DNA of 38,587 nucleotides from contig JADLHF010000125.1 of NCBI GenBank assembly GCA_020848935.1, positions 1-38,587 on the forward strand. Direction: 5' to 3'. This document shows positions 15,670 to 23,825 of the stretch, one piece after another; within the stretch, counting starts at the first letter, position 1; each line of letters begins with the position of its first letter. A program made the position numbers and the translations under genes. The stretch comes from Acetobacteraceae bacterium (lineage in GTDB: Bacteria; Pseudomonadota; Alphaproteobacteria; Acetobacterales; Acetobacteraceae). The notes under the pieces were generated by a model. The model did not search any database. It saw only the letters and a program-made list of their open reading frames with translations, and was not told the DNA's origin.

Positions 15670-17500
15670 GCCTTGCTGCACCGCCAGGCAGGCAGTCCCA
15701 GCGCAGTTCGTGGTCCCTGACCTCCAGCCGCAGATTGGGGTTGTAGAACTTGTCGCCGGCGCGGATCAGCGCGGCATGGCGCGCCTTGAACCATGCCGTG
15801 TCGGGCGGGTGCAGCACCTGGCCGGACAGGCGGCGGGTGCGGGATTCGTGATGGTACAGCACGGTCTGCCCGTCCTGCAGGATGCGCCAGCCGTCCGCCC
15901 GCAGGCGCAGGCACAGATCGGTGTCGTTGAAGCCGATCGGAAGGTTCTCATCGAACCCGCCGATGCCGGAAAACACTTCCCGCCGCATCATCATGCAGGC
16001 AGCGGTCACGGCGCTGACCTCGCGCAGGGCGGTCAACTGGCCATCGTAACCCGGATTGCGGCTGCCATCGGCGCGGAACGCCGGCACCAGCGTGTGGGCA
16101 TGGGTGGCCGTGCCGTCAAAGCCCAGCACCACGCCGGAATGCTGCACCCGGTTGTCGCCATACAGCAGCAGCGCGCCGACGGCACCGACATCGGCGCGGA
16201 TGGCCAGACTGCGCATCCGGGCCAGCCACCCCGGGGTGATTGCCTCAGTGTCGTTGTTCAGGAACAGCAACGTCTCCGCCCCGTCGCCATGGCGCGCTAC
16301 GGCGCGGTTGTTCATGCCGGCGAAGTCGAATGTCCCCTCGTAGGGCATTACGGTGACCAGCCCGGCGATCCCGCGCAGATATGCCTGGGCCTCGGCGTCG
16401 TCGGACTGGTGATCGACCACCACGATGTCGAGCGGGGTGTCGCCACGGGTGCGCAACAGGGACTCCAGGCAACTGCGCAGCAGCCCGGCCTGGTTGCGGG
16501 TGGGGATGACGGCCAGGGTGCGGCCGGCAGCGGGGGGGAAGGCGACGGTGATGCCATCCGCCGTCCGCGTGGCCCGGGCACCGGGGGCGCGGCGGGCGAG
16601 ATGGCGCTGCACGGCGGCCCGGTCGGCGGCGGTCGGCGGCGCGGACGGATCGGCGGTGCGATGCAGCACGCGCGGGATCTGCGCCACCGAATGGCTTTCC
16701 GACAGGCGCAGGATCAGCTCGGTTGGGATGGCCCAAGGGGTGGTGGTGCGCACCGCGAAGGCCCCGCCAGGGTCCGGGTGGCTGCAAAACCCGTCCGGCG
16801 AAAAGGCGGGGCGGCAGATCAGGTCGACCGCGCCGGTGGCGTGCCGCCGGGCGAAATCCCACAGGAACACCGCCGGGCGCGGGTCGGCGGCGGCGCGCAG
16901 CAGGTGCCAGATGGCGTCGCGCTCCAGCGTGACGCGGCCGGTGACGATCAGGGCCAGGGGGTAGCGGCAAGCGGCGAACGGATCGGTTCCATCCTGCGCG
17001 GCCAACAGTTCCCAGCGGTTGCAGAGCTGCGCCTTCAGCGCGGCGCGCAGCCCCGGGACGTCCGCGCCGCTGCACGCAATCACCGACACGCCCTGGCCGC
17101 GCGTGCGATGGCGCATCATGCGGCGCAGCCGGGCCAGGCTGCGCGGTGCCACGTCGTCCCACCGGGTCAGGAAGCGCCCCAGGCTCGGCGGATCGGTCGC
17201 CGACGCCGGCGAGCCCTGGACGATCGCCCCGGTGGCGGCATCGCACAGCGTGACCGCCGCCCCGCCCAGCGTCGCGGCCTCGGCCGACAGGTCCAGCACG
17301 AAACCGCAATTGCCGTCGCCCAGCCCGGCATCGCGCACATCGCCGCGGAACAGATCGGCCGGCGCCTGGGCAATCACCCGGCCATGGGCCAGCGCCTGCA
17401 CCAGCACCCGCCGCTCCGGTGTCGCGGGGTCGCGCACCCAGCCGCGGGCGATGTGGCGGGTGATGGCCTCGGTGAAGCCTTGCAGGGGCGGGTGCGGCAT
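15572..17500 (-). CDS. Glycosyltransferase family 2 protein with N-terminal accessory module
   Basis: A 642-residue cytosolic or membrane-associated enzyme. Residues 1-75 form a small module (GWVRDPATPERRVLVQALAHG, DAGLGDGNCGFVLDL) often seen in front of glycosyltransferases in this bacterial group. The GT-A catalytic domain starts near 327 (LAVIPTRNQAGLLRSCLESL), with the metal/nucleotide site LFLNNDTE near 412 and the acceptor-side GGFDENLPIGFNDTDLCLRLR. It probably acts on a cell-surface or secreted glycan. The last 32 residues are low-complexity (PAAAATSASAAPRRRR) and come entirely from DNA that codes for the permease on the other strand, so the gene seems to have lost an earlier stop. 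The FkbM gene precedes it by 43 bp. Confidence 0.9.
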   Translation of the reverse strand: MPHPPLQGFTEAITRHIARGWVRDPATPERRVLVQALAHGRVIAQAPADLFRGDVRDAGLGDGNCGFVLDLSAEAATLGGAAVTLCDAATGAIVQGSPASATDPPSLGRFLTRWDDVAPRSLARLRRMMRHRTRGQGVSVIACSGADVPGLRAALKAQLCNRWELLAAQDGTDPFAACRYPLALIVTGRVTLERDAIWHLLRAAADPRPAVFLWDFARRHATGAVDLICRPAFSPDGFCSHPDPGGAFAVRTTTPWAIPTELILRLSESHSVAQIPRVLHRTADPSAPPTAADRAAVQRHLARRAPGARATRTADGITVAFPPAAGRTLAVIPTRNQAGLLRSCLESLLRTRGDTPLDIVVVDHQSDDAEAQAYLRGIAGLVTVMPYEGTFDFAGMNNRAVARHGDGAETLLFLNNDTEAITPGWLARMRSLAIRADVGAVGALLLYGDNRVQHSGVVLGFDGTATHAHTLVPAFRADGSRNPGYDGQLTALREVSAVTAACMMMRREVFSGIGGFDENLPIGFNDTDLCLRLRADGWRILQDGQTVLYHHESRTRRLSGQVLHPPDTAWFKARHAALIRAGDKFYNPNLRLEVRDHELRWDCLPGGAARLTCPWVPAGPGAAPAAAATSASAAPRRRRSSG

Positions 17501-17543
17501 CGCCCCCAGCCTAGGCGCGATCCGGCCCCAGCGGGAGGGGGCG

Positions 17544-18314
17544 TCAGCCCAACGGCAGCGCCACCTCGGACAAGGCCAGGGAGTCGGTGAAGCCGTATTG
17601 CGGGGCGGCAGCGCCCGCCATCGGCTTGGGCTTCAGCAAGTACTGCGCCAGCAGCGACAGCCGGTCGCGCTGGTCGATCCGCGTCCAGCCCTGTTCGGTG
17701 TGGAAATACATGTGGCGATACGGCGCCACGGCCTCGGCCACCGCCAGCGCGCCGCGCAGCCTTGCCACCTGGTTGAGGTACTCGTCGGCGCCGCGGACGA
17801 CATTGAACGGATGGAACGACACATGCAGGAACGGCCGATGACGGGCCAGCAGGGCGGCGATCGCCGGCACCACCTCGTACTCCGCGCCCTCGATGTCGAT
17901 CTTCAGCAGCGTCTCCGGATCCAGGCCGGTTTCCGCCAGCACATCGGCGGCGGCGCGCGCGCCGATGGCGCGGCGGTGCAGGCGAATGCGCCGGGCCAGG
18001 CGTGGATTGGCGGCCAGGTTGGCTTCCAGCAGGGCGGTGTTGGCCTGGCTGGGCTCGAAGCATTCGACCCGCGCGCCCTGGGCGGCGGCATACAGGCTGG
18101 TAAAGCCGATGAAACCGCCGAAATCGATCATCCGGCGGCATTCCGGCAGTACGGCGTCGAAGAACTGCAAGGTGCCCTCCTCGGAGCCGCTGGTGAACTC
18201 GACGGCGGCGGTGCGGGCGGTCCGGGAATCCGCGACGTCCAGGTGGATGCCATGTGGCGCGATGGCGAAGCCGGGCGGCGCAAGCTCGGCGGCAAGGGCG
18301 AGGGAGGGCGGCAT
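17544..18314 (-). CDS. FkbM-family SAM-dependent methyltransferase
   Basis: A 256-residue protein. The SAM-binding glycine motif RMIDFGGFIGFTSLYAA (about 61-77), ECFEPSQAN and the family signature LKIDIEGAEYEVVP (137-150) place it in the FkbM group. That group methylates hydroxyl groups of sugars and polyketides. AGGAG lies ten bases before the chosen ATG. It is co-directional with, and 43 bp before, the glycosyltransferase, so the pair plausibly adds and methylates a sugar on one glycan. The DxxGGxxG motif has Gly-Gly where many members have Ala-Asn, but this should be functional. The acceptor is unknown. Confidence 0.9.
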   Translation of the reverse strand: MPPSLALAAELAPPGFAIAPHGIHLDVADSRTARTAAVEFTSGSEEGTLQFFDAVLPECRRMIDFGGFIGFTSLYAAAQGARVECFEPSQANTALLEANLAANPRLARRIRLHRRAIGARAAADVLAETGLDPETLLKIDIEGAEYEVVPAIAALLARHRPFLHVSFHPFNVVRGADEYLNQVARLRGALAVAEAVAPYRHMYFHTEQGWTRIDQRDRLSLLAQYLLKPKPMAGAAAPQYGFTDSLALSEVALPLG

Positions 18315-18439
18315 GGGCAGGCTTCTCCTGCGGGGATTTGCGCCATGCTGCGCCGAGGAGGTTAACCAGTGGTTGAAATCGCGGCACCCCCGCGCACCGG
18401 CGCAATACGTTAACCTGCGCGGGACGCGGGAGGTGTGTG

Positions 18440-19276
18440 ATGAAGATAGCGGTGGTGGCCGGGGCGACGCGCGGCATCGGGGCGGCGCTGGTGGAGCAAC
18501 TGGCCCGGCTGTGGGGCGACGGCGGCATGGTCTATCTGACCGCGCGGCGCGAGGCCGATGGCGCGGCGCAGGTGGCGCGGCTCGCCGGGCAGGGCGTGCG
18601 CGTGGGCTGGCTGCCATTCGACCTGGCCGACCCGGCCAGCGCGCGTCACCTGGCGGCCACGCTGCGGGGGCGGCATGGCGGGGTGGATGTGGCGGTGCTG
18701 AACGGCGCCTTCGTCCCCGGCAACCCGCCTTCGGATGCGGCCGAGGCAGCGCAGATGATCGCCACCAACAACCACGGCACGCTGCGGTTCCTGGAGGCGT
18801 TCGGCCCCTTGCTGCGCGACCATGGCCGGCTGGTGGTGGTGGCCAGCGGCTTTGGCGTGCTGGCCAACCTGCCGCCGCAGTTGCGCGCCCGGTTCGACAC
18901 CAGGCTGAACGGTCCGGCGGCGATCGACGCGGCCATGGACGGCTACGTCGCCGCACTGGCAGCCGGCACGGCGGTGGCCGAGGGCTGGCCCGACTGGGCC
19001 AACATCCCCTCCAAGGTCGGCCAGGTGGCGGTGACGCGTGCCTATGCCCGCCGCCATGGGACCGACCGCGGCGTGCTGATCAACGCCGCCTGCCCCGGCC
19101 TGACCGCGACCGACGCCACCCGCCACCTGATGGACACCGTGTTCAAGGGTCGCGAGGCCCAGACCCCGGAACAGGCGGCGCGCGACCTCGTCTGGCTGTG
19201 CACCTTGCCGCCGGGCATGGCGCAGCCGCATGGCGAACTCGTGCGGCATCGCGCGGTGCTGCCGTTTGGCGATTGA
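18440..19276 (+). CDS. Short-chain dehydrogenase/reductase-like protein without catalytic Tyr
   Basis: A 278-residue Rossmann protein. The nucleotide-binding motif GATRGIG is at 8-14, and the basic residues TARRE after the second strand favour NADP(H). DLADPASA, LNGAFVPGN (in place of NNAG) and the active-site Ser in VVASG (Ser136) follow. In the YxxxK motif the lysine is present (Lys192 in IPSK), but the Tyr position is Asn188. The long segment between Ser and Lys resembles carbonyl-reductase-type SDRs. Either another residue serves or the protein has lost reductase activity. I chose the ATG at 18440, six bases after GGGAGG; a GTG directly before it is also possible. The gene is monocistronic and divergent from the FkbM gene. 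Confidence 0.85.
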   Translation: MKIAVVAGATRGIGAALVEQLARLWGDGGMVYLTARREADGAAQVARLAGQGVRVGWLPFDLADPASARHLAATLRGRHGGVDVAVLNGAFVPGNPPSDAAEAAQMIATNNHGTLRFLEAFGPLLRDHGRLVVVASGFGVLANLPPQLRARFDTRLNGPAAIDAAMDGYVAALAAGTAVAEGWPDWANIPSKVGQVAVTRAYARRHGTDRGVLINAACPGLTATDATRHLMDTVFKGREAQTPEQAARDLVWLCTLPPGMAQPHGELVRHRAVLPFGD

Positions 19277-19292
19277 CCTTGCACGGGATAGC

Positions 19293-19340
19293 AAGGAAGC
19301 GCGTTCTTTTTTGAAAAAAGAACCAAAAAACTTTCATTCC
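19293..19340 (+). terminator. T/A-rich hairpin after the SDR gene (half of palindrome copy 3)
   Basis: GTTCTTTTTT-G-AAAAAAGAAC at 19303-19323 is a perfect 10-bp stem. It lies 27 bp past the SDR stop and is followed by CAAAAAACTTTCATTCC. It is half of the palindrome family; the partner half is at 19367-19406, beyond a 26-bp insertion. Confidence 0.55.
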
Positions 19341-19366
19341 TTGGCCGTGTCGTCGCGCGAGAATCC

Positions 19367-19406
19367 ATGAATGAAGTTTTTTTGCTTCTTTTTCTTCAGA
19401 AAAAGA
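19367..19406 (-). terminator. T/A-rich hairpin after the M81 peptidase gene (other half of copy 3)
   Basis: ATGAATGAAG opens the arm as in copy 2. TCTTTTTCT-TC-AGAAAAAGA at 19387-19406 is a 9-bp stem, 29 bp after the M81 stop on the minus strand, followed by an A/T-rich tract. It could terminate the peptidase transcript. Confidence 0.5.
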
Positions 19407-19434
19407 TGACCTTCCTTTCTTCGCCTGATACGCC

Positions 19435-20943
19435 CTACGCCGGATGGTTCCACTGCAACTCCGGGTTCAGCGGAAAGATTGGCCGGCGCACGTTGTGGAA
19501 CTTGAGCTGCCCGTAGTCGGAGGTGCAGGCGCCCACCCCGGCGCATTCGACGATCTCGCGCGCCGCCTTGCCCATGTCGGCACGGAAGTGCACCCGGCTC
19601 TTGATGGCGATGAACGTCTTCGCCGCGGGCGTGATGCCGAGGTTGGTCAGCATTTCCTGTGCGGTCGGCTCGATGTGGCGCGACAGCAGGATGATCTCGA
19701 TCTTGCCGGTGTTGAGCACCACGGTGGGGCCCATGAACACTTTCAGCCCCGGCGTGAGGCCGCCCTTCAGCGTGAAGGTGCCGGCCGAGATGGTCTGCAC
19801 GGTGCCGGTGACGGTCAGCGGGCTGGACTGCACCGGCATCAGCGGCATCGGCAGCTTGGCGCCGATGGTCAGCGTGACCTCGGCGCCGATGCCGGCGGCG
19901 ATCGCCTCCTGCACCGCGATCGGATCGTAGATGCCGAAGAACACCACGTCGTCGAGGTCCTGGCGGATGATTTCGCGCAGCGTGTCGGTGGTGTCCATGG
20001 TGCCGCCGCTGGCGCAGTTGTCATAGTGGTCCAGCAGCATGATCGGGCCTTTTGTGGGATCGCCGAGTTCCTTGGCGCGGGCGACGGATTTTTCCAGCGG
20101 TTCGATCTCGAACATGAATTCACGGCGCGCCTTCCAGGCGAAGCTGATCAGCTCGTCGACCATCTTCTGCGCATCCTCGGGCTTGTCGTCGGTGAACACC
20201 ACGGCCGACAGGCCGGCCATGGTGACATCGGCGTGCGGGAAGCCGACGAACAGGCTGGCCGACAGCGCGCGACCGCTGGCCTCCCAGTCCGCGCACATCT
20301 GCTGGAGGTCCTTGTTGGGGAAGCGGTGGGTGCCCTGGGCCATGACATGGGGCAGCATCGGTGCCGCACCCCAGGCGCCGGTGGGCTTGGTCTGCCCCTT
20401 CATCGCGCGTACCAGTTGGCGCGCGGCACGCTCGGCGGTGGGGCGCATGTCGATGTGCGGATAGGTGTGGTAGCCGCTGACCATCTGGGCGTTGCTGACC
20501 ATGGCGTCGAACATGTTGGCGTGCATGTCGTAGGCGACGCACATCGGCGTCTTGGCGTCGATGGCGCGGATGCGGCGCAGCAGTTCGCCCTCGCCATCCT
20601 CGAAGCCCTCGGCAGCCATGGCGCCGTGCAGGTCGAGCCAGATGGCGTCGAAACCGCCCTTGGCCACCTCGTCGGTGATCAGGTTGCAGAAGGTCTCGTA
20701 GGCGGCGGCATCCACGCGCCCGGAGGGCGGCGCGCCGGCGCAGACCGGGATCACCACCTCGGCGTTGTTCTCGGCCGCCACCGCCAGGTAGCCGCCCATG
20801 CAGGTGCCGGTATTGCGGTAGAAGGCTGCCGCTTCCGCGCCTTTCAGCAGCGTGGTGCCGTTGCGCATGAACCGTTCGATCTTGGTCGGCACCGGCGAGA
20901 AAGTGTTGGTCTCATGCGACATCATCGCGATCAGCAGGCGCAT
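19435..20943 (-). CDS. M81-family (MlrC-type) metallopeptidase
   Basis: A 502-residue protein that matches the M81 family (microcystinase C fold) from end to end. MSHETNTFSP is at 8-17, where the His is a likely metal ligand. IWLDLHGAM is near 103, MHANMFD and SGYHTYPHIDMRPT lie in the middle, and LDHYDNCASGGTMDTT is near 300. There is no signal peptide, so it acts in the cytosol. MlrC cleaves linear peptides from microcystin, but most members are in peptide- or amino-acid-derivative operons with unknown substrates. GGGAG lies eight bases before the ATG. It is divergent across 239 bp from a family-5 binding protein, the usual partner type, which suggests that the imported oligopeptide-like compound is its substrate. 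Confidence 0.93.
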   Translation of the reverse strand: MRLLIAMMSHETNTFSPVPTKIERFMRNGTTLLKGAEAAAFYRNTGTCMGGYLAVAAENNAEVVIPVCAGAPPSGRVDAAAYETFCNLITDEVAKGGFDAIWLDLHGAMAAEGFEDGEGELLRRIRAIDAKTPMCVAYDMHANMFDAMVSNAQMVSGYHTYPHIDMRPTAERAARQLVRAMKGQTKPTGAWGAAPMLPHVMAQGTHRFPNKDLQQMCADWEASGRALSASLFVGFPHADVTMAGLSAVVFTDDKPEDAQKMVDELISFAWKARREFMFEIEPLEKSVARAKELGDPTKGPIMLLDHYDNCASGGTMDTTDTLREIIRQDLDDVVFFGIYDPIAVQEAIAAGIGAEVTLTIGAKLPMPLMPVQSSPLTVTGTVQTISAGTFTLKGGLTPGLKVFMGPTVVLNTGKIEIILLSRHIEPTAQEMLTNLGITPAAKTFIAIKSRVHFRADMGKAAREIVECAGVGACTSDYGQLKFHNVRRPIFPLNPELQWNHPA

Positions 20944-21182
20944 CGGCGAGGCTCCCTGGTTTGACGAAAAACTATGTCATGTCTTGGCGTCGCGCGGGAA
21001 CCCGTGCCCGTGCCTGTCGCCAGGGGTACGGCGTTGCATGCGGCGCGTGGCAACGCGCGCGCTGGCGGTGGTCCGCTGGCCGGGCGCGGGCAGAATCCTC
21101 GCCTGCCTCGGATTTCCCGGCGACACGTGGTACATATGCGGCGCGCTGCGAGCGGCGCTGCAACGTTGGGAGAGTCATCGGC

Positions 21183-22772
21183 ATGAAGATGCACCGGAGA
21201 GGCGTGTTGAAATCGGGTGCCGCGGCAGCCTTGGGTGCGGGTGTGGCGTTGGCGCGCCCGGCGGTGGCGCAGCCGGCCACGGTGCTGAAATTCGTCCCGC
21301 ACGCCAACCTCACCAGCCTGGACCCGGTATGGACCACGGCCTCGGTCACCAACATCCATGCCAACATGGTGTGGGACAAGCTGTACGGGCTGAACGAGAA
21401 GCTGGAGGGCAAGCCGCAGATGCTGGCCGGCGACGAGGTGTCGTCGGATGGGCTGACATGGAAGATGACGCTGCGCGACGGGCTGCTGTTCCATGACGGC
21501 GAGCGCGTGCTGGCCAGGGACGCGGTGGCGTCGCTGGGGCGCTGGTCCAAGCGCGACGGGTTCGGCCAGCGGCTGGCGGCACAGACCGACGCGATGACGG
21601 CGCTGGACGACAAGACGATCCAGATCCGGCTGAAGAAGCCGTTTCCCCACATGCGCTTCGCGCTGGCGCTGGGCGCGGCCTTCGTGATGCCGGAGCGCTC
21701 GGCATCGACCGACGCGTTCAAGTCGATCGCCGAGTATATCGGCTCCGGCCCCTATCGCTTCCTGCGCGACGAGTGGGTTTCGGGCTCGTCCTCCGGCTAC
21801 GCCAGGTTCGACAAATATCAGCCGCGCAACGAGCCGATCGACAGCTATTCCGGCGGCAAGGTGGCGCATTTCGACCGGATCGAATGGAAGGTGATGCCTG
21901 ATCCATCGACCAAGGTCTCCGCACTGCAGACCGGCGAGGTCGATTGGGTGGACAATCCGCTGTTCGACCTGGTGCCGCAGCTGCGCAAGATGTCCGGCGT
22001 GAAGGTGGAAGTGTTCGACACGCTGGGGGTGATCGCGGTGGTGGGGATGAACCATCTCTACCCGCCGTTCAACAACCAGAAGCTGCGCCAGGCGCTGCTG
22101 ATGGCGATCAACCAGCAGGACGTGATCGATGCGGTGCTGGGCGAGGTGTCCGAACTGGGCAAGGTCGGTGCCGGGTTCTTCACCCTGGGCACGCCGAACG
22201 CGAGCCTGGCGGGCATGGAGAAGATCATGGGGCCGCGCAACATCGCCGCGGCCAAGAAGGCGGTGGCCGAAAGCGGCTACAAGGGCGAGAAGATCATCCT
22301 GATGTCGCCGTCCGACCTCGCCTCGCTGCAGGCGATCGCGCAGGTGACCGATGCGATGTTCAAGTCGATCGGGCTGAACGTGGAATACACCTCGATGGAC
22401 TGGGGCACGCTGGTCACCCGCCGTGCCAACCGCGAGCCGCCGGAGAAGGGTGGCTGGAATGCGTTCACCACCACCTGGACCGGCATCAACTTCATCAACC
22501 CGGGCAATCATCCGCCGCTGCGCGGGAATGGGGCGGGGGGATGGTTCGGCTGGCCGACCGACCCGAAGATGGAGGAGATGCGCGAGCGCTGGTTCAACGC
22601 GGCCAACCCGGCGGAGGAGAAGGCGATCTGCGAGGAGATCCAGCTGCATGCCTTCGAGACCGTGCCGTTCCTGCCGATGGGGCACTGGTTCTATCCGCAG
22701 GCGTTCCGTGACACGCTGGTTGGTATCGCCAAGACGGTGACGCCGGTGTTCTGGGGCGTGAAGCGGGCCTGA
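21183..22772 (+). CDS. ABC transporter substrate-binding protein, family 5 (peptide/opine type), Tat-exported
   Basis: A 529-residue periplasmic protein. The N-terminus HRRGVLKSGAAAALGAGVALA with ARPAVAQ is a twin-arginine signal (RRxxL). The mature domain has the SBP_bac_5 features: LTSLDPVWTT, MLAGDEVSSDGLTWKMTLRDGLLFHDGE, GSGPYRF, and the second lobe with NNQKLRQALLMAIN. Length is normal. GGGAGAG lies about ten bases before the ATG. Its permeases and ATPases are not in the window, so it is either an orphan or served by another locus. It is divergent from the M81 peptidase, and the OCD-family gene converges on it after 27 bp. A peptide, opine or amino-acid derivative is the likely ligand. 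Confidence 0.93.
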   Translation: MKMHRRGVLKSGAAAALGAGVALARPAVAQPATVLKFVPHANLTSLDPVWTTASVTNIHANMVWDKLYGLNEKLEGKPQMLAGDEVSSDGLTWKMTLRDGLLFHDGERVLARDAVASLGRWSKRDGFGQRLAAQTDAMTALDDKTIQIRLKKPFPHMRFALALGAAFVMPERSASTDAFKSIAEYIGSGPYRFLRDEWVSGSSSGYARFDKYQPRNEPIDSYSGGKVAHFDRIEWKVMPDPSTKVSALQTGEVDWVDNPLFDLVPQLRKMSGVKVEVFDTLGVIAVVGMNHLYPPFNNQKLRQALLMAINQQDVIDAVLGEVSELGKVGAGFFTLGTPNASLAGMEKIMGPRNIAAAKKAVAESGYKGEKIILMSPSDLASLQAIAQVTDAMFKSIGLNVEYTSMDWGTLVTRRANREPPEKGGWNAFTTTWTGINFINPGNHPPLRGNGAGGWFGWPTDPKMEEMRERWFNAANPAEEKAICEEIQLHAFETVPFLPMGHWFYPQAFRDTLVGIAKTVTPVFWGVKRA

Positions 22773-22799
22773 CGATCCGGCGCGGGGGGCAGCGGAGGG

Positions 22800-23747
22800 T
22801 CAGGGCCGTGCGTCTTCCCATACCAGGGCGGCGGCGGCCAGGTCCTCGATCGCGCTGCCGACCGACTTGAACAGGGTGATCTCGCCGGGTGAGGTGCGCC
22901 CGGCGGCGCCGCCGCGGCAAAGGGCGGCGAGGTCGGCCAGGATGTCGGCGCGGGTGATGATCCCGGCCGCCAGCGGCTGGGTGATGTCGCCGGCCTCGGC
23001 CAGGGCCGCGTCGGTGTCGATGAAGATGCGGGCGCGCCTGACCGCGGCATCATCGGCCTCGCGCATGTCGGGCCGGTAGCCGCCGATCAGGTCCAGATGC
23101 GTGCCCGGCCGCAGCCAGGCGCCGTGGATCAGGGGTTCGCTGGCCAGGGTGGCGCAGGAGACGATGTCGGCGTCGCGGGTGGCGGATTCGAGGTCGGTGG
23201 TGGCGGTGGCGCCGAAGCCTTCGGCGCGCAGGCTGGCGGCCAGCGCTTCGGCGCGTGCCGGGCGGGGGTTCCAGATCGCCACGCGGCGGATCGGACGCAC
23301 GGCGGACCAGGCCTGCGCCATCATGCCGGCGACGTGGCCGGCGCCGACGATCAGCAGGGAGTGCGCATCGGCCGGCGCCAGGTAGTCGCCGGCCAGCGCC
23401 GAGGCGGCGGCGGTGCGGCGGGCGGTGATCTCGTTGCCGTCGATCACTGCGAGGTGCTGGCCGGTGGCGCCGTCGCACAGCAGATAGGTGGAGAAGACCG
23501 AGTTGAGGCCACGCGCGCCGTTGCCGGGGAACACCGTGACCAGCTTGATGCCCATCGCGGTGCTGCCCTGCCAGGCCGGCATCAGCAGCAGCGTGCCGTC
23601 GCCGCCGGCCACCGCGTGGCGATGGCGCAGCGGCACCTCGGCGCCGGCGATGAAGGCGTCCCGCAGCGCCTGGACCAGTCGCGGGAAGGGCAGGGCGGCG
23701 CGGGTGCGGGCCTGGTCGATCATGACCGGGCCTTGGGGATGGGACAT
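22800..23747 (-). CDS. Ornithine cyclodeaminase / mu-crystallin family enzyme
   Basis: A 315-residue NAD(P)-dependent protein. The substrate half has GIKLVTVFPGNGARGLNSVFSTYLL and DGNEITARRTAAASALA, where the Lys and Arg residues line the site in known members. The Rossmann half has LLIVGAGHVAGMMAQAW near 125-140, then IVSCATLASEPL and GTHLDLIGGYRPDMRE. The end is TLFKSVGSAIEDLAAA. Members include ornithine cyclodeaminase, alanine dehydrogenase of archaea, and ketimine or pyrroline reductases, and sequence alone does not choose among them. It starts 78 bp from the divergent acyl-CoA dehydrogenase operon. The neighbouring peptidase, binding protein and FAD amine oxidoreductase make an amino-acid or opine substrate plausible. 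Confidence 0.9.
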   Translation of the reverse strand: MSHPQGPVMIDQARTRAALPFPRLVQALRDAFIAGAEVPLRHRHAVAGGDGTLLLMPAWQGSTAMGIKLVTVFPGNGARGLNSVFSTYLLCDGATGQHLAVIDGNEITARRTAAASALAGDYLAPADAHSLLIVGAGHVAGMMAQAWSAVRPIRRVAIWNPRPARAEALAASLRAEGFGATATTDLESATRDADIVSCATLASEPLIHGAWLRPGTHLDLIGGYRPDMREADDAAVRRARIFIDTDAALAEAGDITQPLAAGIITRADILADLAALCRGGAAGRTSPGEITLFKSVGSAIEDLAAAALVWEDARP

Positions 23748-23825
23748 CGGGGCGCTCCGTCGATTGCCGGGCGGGAGGGAAGCCGGCAGGATGGTTGCCA
23801 TGCCACCGACGGGGCGGGGAGACAA

